This document shows, one piece after another, positions 56,441-64,000 of a stretch of 64,000 nt of DNA. The notes below the pieces were generated by a model. The model did no database searches. It was not told the DNA's origin and saw nothing but the letters and a program-made list of their open reading frames with translations. The position numbers and the translations under genes were made by a program. How positions within the stretch are numbered: position 1 is the stretch's first letter; each line of letters opens with the position of its first letter. Origin of the DNA: Timema cristinae (Eukaryota; Arthropoda; Insecta; Phasmatodea; Timematidae); contig JBCFYV010009882.1 in the NCBI GenBank assembly GCA_039000515.1, positions 105,046,821 to 105,110,820 of the forward strand, in the 5' to 3' direction.

Positions 56441-57080
56441 AGCTAGCAGAATTTCCTGCCCTGTACTAATATTGTTTGGCCTATTCTTATGTTTGCCTTC
56501 ATTCCATCTATCTCGATGTCTACTACCATTAGTTTTTTTTTCTTTGTGTTTATTTTTAGCTTAAGCTTTTCTAAGGTTTTGTTTAATACTACAAGCTTTC
56601 TGTTAATTTCAAGTTCTGAACCTGAAAATATTGCAATGTCATCTGCAAAGCGGATACCGTGAACCTATTTCACATTAATTTTAATTAGTTTTTGTTTTTT
56701 CTTTTATTGTTGTTATTGCAGCTTCTACGAACAAGTTAAAAAGGTAAAGTGACAGAGATCAACCCTGTCACACTCCTTTTATTATTTTTCCTTCTTTTCT
56801 GCTTCCGTTTACTTCTATTTCTTTTTTGGGGCTTATAAAAGACGTCTGTCTTTCCATTGCTCATTGTTTGAAACAGAAACTTTCAACCCAACTTATCAAA
56901 AGCTTTTTACAAATCAATGATTGTTATATAAGATTTCATGTTGACTTCTTATTTTCCTTCTAGGATTTGACCTAAGGCCATTATTGCCTCTCTGGTTAAG
57001 TTTCCTGCTCTAATGACATGTTGGTCACTAACTAAATTCTAATATATTTTCCTTTTACTTTTGTCTTTAACTAAAGTCAA
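56440..57080 (-). pseudogene. LINE reverse transcriptase remnant with FADDIA catalytic box
   Basis: Minus-strand pieces in order: AGNLTREAIMALGQILEGK, then MKSYITIIDL-KAFDK, then IIKGV and SLYLFNLFVEAAITTIKEK, then VHGIRFADDIAIFSGSELEI (catalytic D-D) and LVVLNKTLEKLKLKINTKKK. This is the polymerase of the endonuclease-reverse-transcriptase LINE type whose C-terminal tail appears at 1.4, 27.7 and 46.1 kb. Several stops and frameshifts interrupt it. Confidence 0.78.
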
Positions 57081-57232
57081 TAAAATCTTGGACGCGTGAG
57101 GACAGAAGATGTATTATTCAATATTTCAAAGAGTAATTTGCGTTTTTTTTTCTTGTTTTTTTTCAGTGTTATTGTCCAGCTTTTCATAAAATCAGGTGTT
57201 ATGGTTATTTCGTCATAGAATTTCGTATCCAC

Positions 57233-57595
57233 TGTGGATAGATTACAAGAAATTTGCCAAATTTCCCTTTTCTCCAGCTTAATATAGTGATTCACATCTC
57301 ACAACAAAAGATGTTTACAAAGCACGACACACATTAACAATATTTTGTCTATAGCTTATATAAAACAATATTAATCTGTTTCTTGACCAAAAACACAAAA
57401 ATAAGACGCAAAATTATCAAATTGCTCAATATTGTTTCATTAACGGTAGGCTAATTGTTAAAACAGGCTCTAAGCTTATCAAAATGAAATTCACCAAAAG
57501 ATAAAATAATACAATTTTATAAATACTTTTTTCTATTCTTTTCATTATCACACCTTTTGATTGGGATATTTACAGACTCAGCAAAACAAAACTCT
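57233..57595 (-). repeat. Probable 3' LTR of the BEL/Pao element
   Basis: Its left edge (57233) aligns with the inner edge of the right-hand LTR at 62922. The right edge is set only by the end of the integrase region near 57615. Only about 55 bp can be compared between the LTRs because the other is truncated; in that part roughly one base in five differs, so the insertion is old. Confidence 0.55.
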
Positions 57596-57614
57596 TTCTC
57601 ACAAAGTAACGATA

Positions 57615-58560
57615 TTAATATAAAAGTTTCTGTGGGATTTTCCCTAATCTTCCACTTCTGGTATTCAAAGGTCTTTTCATCAAAGAAAGTAAAGAAGTTT
57701 CATTTCCAGTAGGCAGCAAAGCTTCCACATTTGACTCCTCGGTGGGTGAAATTACCTCCAGAGGGTAGACTCGTTGAAGCGATCTAATCATCTCTCCTGA
57801 GGCTGTCTTGAGGCATACAACACTATCACATCCATCTCTCCCAGGGTAGACCTCTACCACCTAGCCAAAGGCCATAACATCCTCTTGTTGCTTTAATTTT
57901 CCACCATAAAAACTTCATTGACTCTAACTTCCTGACGTCTTCCAACTTTTCCTGACCACTGAAGCAACTGACCCAAATACTCAGTTCTAAATATCCTTCT
58001 TAGCTCTTCTCTCAACTGCTGCTGATAGTGAAGCCTCTTGTTTATGTTTACCCTATCTAATTGATCCAGGTCAGGAACTCTCACCACAGGGATATCTTGT
58101 AAAAATATTGCAGGGGTCAATGGGGTCGAACTTGAAGGATATTCTGAAACATAAGTCATTGGTCTTGAATGTACTACATCTTCACAGTCACAAAGGATGG
58201 TTATTAGCTCTTCATAGTGAAGTGAGGCCTGTCCCAAAACTCTTCTTAACAACCTTTTTACAATTTTTATCAAGCACTCCCACCAACACCCCCATTCAGC
58301 AGCGGGGGATTGAATCTCCATTGAATTCTTTTGATAGCCGCTTCTGCTTCAATTTCCTTCCAATTAGTTTTATTGAAAAGGTTATCAGTGCCTACACAAT
58401 TAGTTTCATTGTCACTGTAAATAACCTTAGGGCCTCCTCTTCGGGAAATAAATCTTTTTAGTCCAAAAAGAAACCCTTGTATAGACAAGGATACTATGAG
58501 TTCTAGATGTATGGCCCGATATACAGCACACGTAAACAAGACTATCTAGCTCTTCTTACC
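57615..58560 (-). pseudogene. BEL/Pao integrase core and C-terminal domain
   Basis: Reading on the minus strand: GADLVGHLNL (first catalytic Asp), VLFTCAVYRAIHLELI, GGPKVIYSDNETNCVG (second Asp), a segment with GCWWECLIKIVKRLLRRVLG (catalytic Glu) and VVHSRPMTYVSE, and finally VEVYPGRDGCDSVVCLKTAS, the DUF5641-type C-terminal domain of Pao integrases. At least one stop separates the core from the C-terminal part. Confidence 0.9.
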
Positions 58561-58662
58561 ATCATTTAGATTTAAGTGTCCAACAAGGTCAGCCCCTGTT
58601 ACCTCAAACACAGTTGCTTCTCTCACTCTGTCTTCAGGTAATGTGGCTGGAGCTCTCTGGAT

Positions 58663-59068
58663 TCATTTTGATTCGTGACGTTTACATTGTGTACATTTTG
58701 AAAGTACTTTCTTGATTGTCTTCCTTCCTTTCAATACCCAGAAATTTTCCTTTAATTTTGATAGAAGTATGTGAACTCCCACATAACTTAATGTTATATG
58801 ATGTTCTTTAATAAGAAGGTCTACCAATTTATGATGAGTTGGGAGTAGAAATGGGTAGAGAAAATTTTTCATCTTGATGTCCTGATATCTTAGTTTTTAT
58901 TCTAAGAATTCCTTCCTTGTTTTCAAACTCACACGGTGATTTTAAGTCTATCTTATTTTCTTTAGTAAAACTTTCTTGTTGAACATTTTTAAACAATATC
59001 TTCTCTGCCACTATTAACTCAAAAACAGTTAACTCTCCAAGAACTCGGTTCGAAAGCTTCTGCTTCAC
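58663..59068 (-). pseudogene. BEL/Pao integrase zinc-binding region
   Basis: LVDLLIKEHHITLSYVGVHI followed by LKENFWVLKGRKTIKKVLSK and CTQCKRHE: the H-H-C-C zinc-binding module that precedes the integrase core. A frameshift separates it from the upstream KQKLSNRVLGELTVFELIVA part. Confidence 0.85.
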
Positions 59069-59251
59069 ATTGTTGACAAATCTTAAAATCTATGTGACCA
59101 TTCCCAAAATTTTAGAATGATTTGAAAAATATCTGCAGTACCAAGGATCTTCCTTTTTACCATTGATTATGGTTGTTACAATGCCTCATTTCTTCTCTTG
59201 AGTTAATTCTTGTTGATTTATAAAATCTTCAGATTCAGGCCAACTCACCTT

Positions 59252-59956
59252 TTATTGACTCAGCCAAAAAGGTCCCTCCCACCATTTTAATGGTAACAAT
59301 TTCTTCACAGAGCATCCCCTTGAAGGTAAATCTGCTGGGTTTTCTTGTCCTGGTACATGTTGCCAGTCATCTAATCTTGATAAAGAACCCATTTCTATCA
59401 CTTTATTACTTACAAGGGCTCTCAAATGTTCATCTTGTTTAATCCAGCACAAAGCTATTGATGAGTCAGTCCAGAAGTATTCTTAAATTGTTTATATGCA
59501 CAACGATTTCTTCACAAATGCAGAAAGGCTCACTCCAATGCAACAAGCTAGAAGTTCTAATCTTGGGATGGATACCTTCTCCAATGGAGCAACTCTACAT
59601 TTAGCTTGCAGTAGTTGTACATTTGTAACCAGGACCCTTTTGCATCTCAAATATACCACTGTAGCATAAGACAACTTCGAGGCATCACAAAATGTGTGTA
59701 GGATCATCGACTGCATGTCTGGAACTGTGACAAATCTAGGAAATTTCACCTTGGCTAACAAATGCAAGTTTCCCAGCCATTTAGTGAACGATTTTATAAC
59801 ATCTGCTGACACTTCCGCGTCCCAGTTTAATTTGGCTTTCCAACTATCTTGAATTAAGATTTTAGGGTAGAGCATAACTAGACAACAGAACCCTACTGGA
59901 TCAAAAACTTTCTGAGGGATGGATAAGATGATTCTTCTTTTTAACACTCCAGGCAT
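59252..59956 (-). pseudogene. BEL/Pao RNase H-like region
   Basis: ILSIPQKVFDPVGFCCLVML, LHTFCDASKLSYATVVYLRC (the FCDAS motif with the RNase H Asp), VSIPRLELLACCIGVSL (RLELLA with the Glu) and, after a frame break, VPGQENPADLPSRGCSVKKL (the NPADxxSRG motif). Confidence 0.9.
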
Positions 59957-60109
59957 GTTGTCGATTCATTCACATCACAAGATAGGACATATTCTTCTAT
60001 GTTCCACAACAAACTGAGCACAGGAGTTGGCTCCGGCTTTACCTCTTCTTTAATAGTTCTAGTGTATTTCCAACTCCGTAACTGAAATTTCACTTCAGCC
60101 ATCAGATTT

Positions 60110-60780
60110 GTGGCATTTTCTATAAAATCTTAAAGCCTTTCTTCATCGTCGACAGATGTAACACAATTGTCAACATAAAATGAGTATTTAAGATTCGTTG
60201 CCACGTGTTGTAACGTAGGTTGATACTTATTTAAGTGGTAATCAATCACTGCTCCTAGTAGGAATGGGTTGCTTTACACCTCAAATACTATCCTGCGATG
60301 ATGAAATATTAACTTCTTCTTCTGTTTGTAGTCTTGCCACCACGGAAAACGTAAATAACTACTATCTTTCTCATCGATGGAAATCTGTATAAAAGCTCCT
60401 TTTAATTCAGATATGACGCCTATACCTTTTTCTAGAAACTCAAGAAATACGCTGGGGATCAATTCCAATATATTTGGTCGCTTAGCTAAATAGTCATTCA
60501 AGGATGGTTGTCTTTTTTGGTTTACAAGAGGCATCAAATACTGGCCTGACATAGTTTGTAGAGTTATTTTTTAACACCCCTCGATGAGGTAAATAGTGCA
60601 CCTCACTTTTATCAACCATTCCTTCGGGCTCCTCTTCTATTACACCTTCCTCTAGCAGACCCTGTAAAACAGTATTGTAGTCATAAAAAATATTCTCCTA
60701 GATGAGTCGTGAAATTTTAGTATCTAGTCTCTTCTCCACCAAAGATTTGTTTTCGGGTAGGTCCTCTCCGTGGTTCAACT
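60110..60780 (-). pseudogene. BEL/Pao reverse transcriptase region
   Basis: LNDYLAKRPNILELIPSVFL, then GVISELKGAFIQISIDEKDS (the catalytic Asp position here reads E-L-K in place of the usual D-I-x), FPWWQDY, and near 60170 YSFYVDNCVTSVDDEERL, the YVDN/YVDD box in its BEL-type form. Stops and frameshifts occur on both sides. Confidence 0.85.
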
Positions 60781-61048
60781 ATGGTAGACAAACTTCGGAT
60801 TGCCCTTGATAATCTATCTTCGTGGTTTTCTGAAAGTGATCCAGAACAACCGCCTCTTCTTGATTCTTTGATTTGCTCTCACATGGATCTGAAATCCCAA
60901 GTACGCCCAGCTTCCATAGATCTGCAAGCTTATCGGGATGAGTCAAAAGTGTAGTTACCATAACCGCTTGAGTATCACCATTTGATCTTCCCTGAAGCTC
61001 TCCCATAGCTACCCATCCAAGTTGTGTTTGCACTGCAACTAATCCCGA

Positions 61049-61570
61049 TTATAATTGACACATTCTTCCTGTGTACAGCTTTCCAGTAACATCCAATCCA
61101 ATGTGTAGTTCTATTGATGGTTCACCTTCTCCAACATCAGCAAGTTTAATCGTATTCTTTTTTAGTTCTACCAGACATGGATTTGATCGAACTCTAACAA
61201 TGGAGCCACAAAAAAACTGGTTGTTCCAACACGTGAATGTTACATAAGTATCTGTTACACTTTTCAGCTGAATATCATAGCATTTGTGTTCCCTTTTCTT
61301 AGACGTGATGCCTCCAAATAAGGCATGTATCATCTGTTCATACTCCACTGGTTGATATCCCATTTCTTCATCTGTTCTCGACAGAATGTATGAAAGCTGA
61401 GAACTGGAGTCGATGAGTGCTCTTACAGTCCGCTTCTGGTCTTTAGTTTCAAGTCTCACCAGTAGAGTTTGAAGTAATTTTTTTTTCTGTGCAGCAATGA
61501 GTAGATAAAACAGCATTTCCCACACCAATTTTCCTCTCCTCGATTGTTTCATTTTTCGCTTTATTAACAT
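61049..61570 (-). pseudogene. BEL/Pao aspartic protease region
   Basis: A 173-codon frame with TVRALIDSSSQLSYILSRT: the protease active site, normally D-S/T-G, here reads DSS and so is probably inactive. It is followed by IHALFGGITSKKREHKCYDI and the closing LHIGLDVTGKLYTGRM, matching the DUF1758-type Pao protease. This is the longest uninterrupted frame of the element. Confidence 0.88.
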
Positions 61571-61574
61571 TTAA

Positions 61575-62872
61575 GTTTGGACACATGATAGCCCAGTGTT
61601 TTGTTCCACAGATCAGACATCTTACATGTATTTTCCAGTCCTTAGAGCAGTGCCCAGGTCTGAATAAAAGGTAACGAACCCCTGTTCTTCTTCCAAACTT
61701 CTTGTTTCTGAATGAGTGTCATCTTCTGTGCATGAAAACACTCCCTGCTCTCATGATATTTGTCACAAAATATAATAACAGTCTTATGTTTGGGTTTCAT
61801 TTCCCCTGAAAAAAAAGCTCACACGCAATTGCTACAAATTCGTCTTTTTTTTTTTCTTTTTCCTCATTCTTCTTGAGTTACCATCAGCCAGTATAAGTCC
61901 GTTTTTCGCAAGTAAAATCTTTTCTTCACCTTCTACTTCATCTTTCAAAAATTCCATTAAAGTTTCAGTTTTGTGGTATACACATTACCTTGAACATCTT
62001 CATTGTTGCAGACCACAAGATATCTTAACCACATTCTAAGGATTTCTTCTGGAATACAGGAGTCAACCATAGGAAATAATATAGCCGCATACCTGTCTGA
62101 TGTCATCTCTATTGATTCCAAGGATCTTAAATGGGATTCCAGTTTATTGTACAAACGTGCTGTATCTATCTTACCTTGGCTACCAGCTGCATTTTTAATT
62201 ACTAATCTCAGAAGTTCACGAATATAAAATCCTGTCAATAGCTCCTCTGAGCCAAATCAATTTTTCAGACTGTCAATCACCTTTTAATAGTTGTCAGCAG
62301 TGGGAGGAAAACTGTCTACTATCTCACGTGCCCTTATTCGCTCTGTAGTTGCCTGGATGAGATACTGGAATTTATCTTCAGCCTCCAATTCTCTATCTTC
62401 GTGTATACGTTTAAATTGGCTCCAGAAACTCAACTAATCATTCACTTGTCCCTCAAATTTCTTCAATTGTATTTTAGTTAGTTGCAATTTTGTTCTAGTA
62501 ATTGTGGAAGAGCAAATTGACACAGCATTATTCTTTTGCACTAATAACCTATTTAGAAATGCTTCAAGATTAATCCTAGCCTCATCCATAATTTTGTCTA
62601 TATTTTTCAACTGTCCTACATTATTGTTCATAATCTTTCTCAGACCCACTAACTGCCTCTAGAAATGTATTGCCTACCTCTTCATCAAGGGTTGCCAATT
62701 GACCACTTAACCTTGCCAATGTTCTATACTTGGTTCTCAATCCCTCTTCATCGTGCTTCTCTGCAGTCAAATCTACCATAAATGCATTATTTGACCTCGT
62801 AAAGAATCTTAGTACCAGTTTACGTCGTTTTACTAATGAATTCATGTTTCTTTTGTTAATGATAGTGCACAT
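61575..62872 (-). pseudogene. BEL/Pao Gag
   Basis: From the right: an N-terminal part (LARLSGQLATLDEEVGNTFL), the DUF1759-type core (TKIQLKKFEGQVND, then FKRIHEDRELEAEDKFQYLI), AARLYNK-like TARLYNKLESHLRSLESIEM, a first Cys/His group near 61750 and a zinc knuckle CLICGTKHWAIMC near 61600. Four or more stops and frameshifts. Confidence 0.85.
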
Positions 62873-62978
62873 TTACAAGGTCTTACCTTTTCACCACACT
62901 ATCACGTCGGTGCCACCACATGTTGAGAAATTGCAATAAATTTACCAAATCTACCTTTTCTCCAGCTTAATATATTGA

Positions 62979-64000
62979 TTTAGGGACGTAACCGGGGGTC
63001 CTGGACTCCCTTGAAATCTTGATCCTTTATATGTTATTACTTTTTTTTTTTACAAAAAACTGTCCTCAATAAAATAAAACATATTTACCTTTATGTTAGA
63101 ATGTTTGAGTGGGGGGGAGGGAGTGTCTGGGGCTAGGGCGTTGTTCATAGCTAGGAGGGGAGCCCAGAGAGAGAGTAACCAAGGGCACCCATATGGAGAG
63201 GCCATATATTATAGGTAGTTTAATAACAAATAAAAGAATCAAAGATCTGCCCTACAGTGTTGGGCGATAGCACTCAAACAGTGCCCCCAACCACTTTTAA
63301 GGCTTCAATTTTTTTAAATTCTGGGTGAGAACTTGATAATTTTAAAATTTATTTTTTTACTAAATATTATCACGATTTAAGATGGTAGGAATATTAGCGG
63401 GTGCCACAAAGGTTTGTTATTAAGAGTGTGCTCACTGGAGGAATTTGTCAGCAATCGAGCGATGATCTCCCAACACTTATCATTAAAATGAGACATCCAT
63501 ATTAGTTTTATAGCAATTAATAAAACGTAAAAACATACATTATCTCTTGGACGAAACACGCATCAGGCAATAACTCCTGAACGTGGGCCTGTGAGGTATT
63601 TTACCTCAAAAATACAAGTGTGCATTTCAATGCGGGATAAGTCAAAGAAGGGTTAACAATTCGTCACCCGCTCCCTCAAATTCAAATACTGTAAAAGCAA
63701 ATCTTATAAAATTTAATCAAACTTGTCAGACTATAATTAATTAATTTCATAAAACGCCAACAAATTAGGGTGGGTGGATCTGAAACTTATTTCTTGTGGT
63801 GTCCCTTCTTTTTTGGGAAAGTGTATTGCCTTAAAAGTGTCTTTTTAGGCTTCAATTTAATATATTTTACCGGGGGAGGACCTACAGACCTCCCATCATT
63901 CCATAGAATACTCCCCAAACGCCTCGCCCCCCCCCCCCTCGGGGAAAATGTCTACGGGTGCCCCTGGGAGGAGCTCATCAAGTGAAAAATATGGAAGTCA
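62979..64000. other. Unclassified; possible DNA transposon ends
   Basis: The LTR stops at a GGGACGTAACCGGGGGTCCT junction. C- and G-rich patches (GGGGGGGAGGGAGTGTCTGG at 63110, a poly-C run at 63930 and GGTGCCCCTGGGAGGAG) resemble the ends of non-autonomous DNA elements, but no inverted pair is clear and no gene can be supported. Confidence 0.35.

Larger units (their letters stand above)
57233..62978 (-). mobile_element. BEL/Pao LTR retrotransposon, decayed
   Basis: Gag-protease-polymerase-integrase order read right to left, with recognisable BEL/Pao domains throughout and many stops and frameshifts. LTR remnants: CTTTTCTCCAGCTTAATATA lies at both 57268 and 62957 in matching context (TGTGGATAGATTACAAG against TGTTGAGAAATTGCAAT at the outer and inner edges). 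The copy of the 5' LTR at the right is cut off at about 62978 by unrelated sequence. Directly inside it the minus strand reads TGTGGTGGCACCGACGTGAT (62901-62923), the expected tRNA primer site region. Confidence 0.9.

Noticed and set aside
62979..64000. DNA transposon at the right edge
   Set aside because: GC-rich end-like motifs are present, but no inverted pair or duplication can be shown within the window.

Overview
This is a eukaryotic, animal-type window: AT-rich, dominated by mobile elements and tandem repeats, with very little host coding sequence. Arthropod origin (an insect is my best guess, from family resemblance only) is suggested by a BEL/Pao LTR retrotransposon, LINE fragments of the endonuclease/reverse-transcriptase type that is abundant in insect genomes, several tRNA-headed SINE families, hAT-type DNA transposon derivatives and a TCAGT-type initiator at a CpG-rich promoter candidate. 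There is no bacterial operon structure, no CRISPR array and no rRNA. I cannot name the species.

Host genes. The one convincing protein gene is an intact intronless coding exon on the minus strand (9618-13790) for a 1390-residue protein with 14 C2H2 zinc fingers. A 3' splice site lies 12 bases before its ATG, so at least one upstream non-coding exon lies beyond about 13.8 kb. A CpG-rich block at 38.4-38.7 kb looks like the promoter and first coding exon of a second minus-strand gene (7 codons, then a GTGAGT donor), whose remaining exons I could not find. The GC-rich first 360 bases of the window may be another promoter.

Layout. 0-9 kb: LINE 3' end with a 46-bp minisatellite, a 22-bp minisatellite, a SINE-in-SINE insertion, then AT-rich DNA. 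9.6-13.8 kb: zinc-finger gene. 14-25 kb: an inverted-repeat DNA element, SINEs, 32/43-bp, 19-bp and 48-bp minisatellites, two foldback elements. 25-33 kb: SINEs, LINE 3' ends, a foldback element and copies of an unclassified repeat (called X here). 33.7-35.7 kb: a 91/94-bp minisatellite. 36-43 kb: the promoter/first exon candidate, 35-bp, 18-bp and 29-bp minisatellites, a hAT fragment and SINEs. 44-50 kb: (TG)n, a LINE split by a SINE, a second 46-bp array, and a complete hAT deletion derivative with an 8-bp target duplication that keeps the last transposase exon. 51-57 kb: large inverted copies of repeat X with nested SINEs, and decayed reverse transcriptases of two LINE types. 57.2-63 kb: a decayed BEL/Pao element on the minus strand. 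63-64 kb: unclassified.

The most unusual structure is architectural. At least ten minisatellites of different unit length lie in 64 kb, and two of them recur at the same internal position in separate copies of one transposon: a 46-bp array in the LINE C-terminal coding region, and an 18-bp array in a tRNA-headed SINE. Separate SINE families with different tRNA-like heads also share one of two 3' tails, consistent with mobilisation by two partner LINEs.
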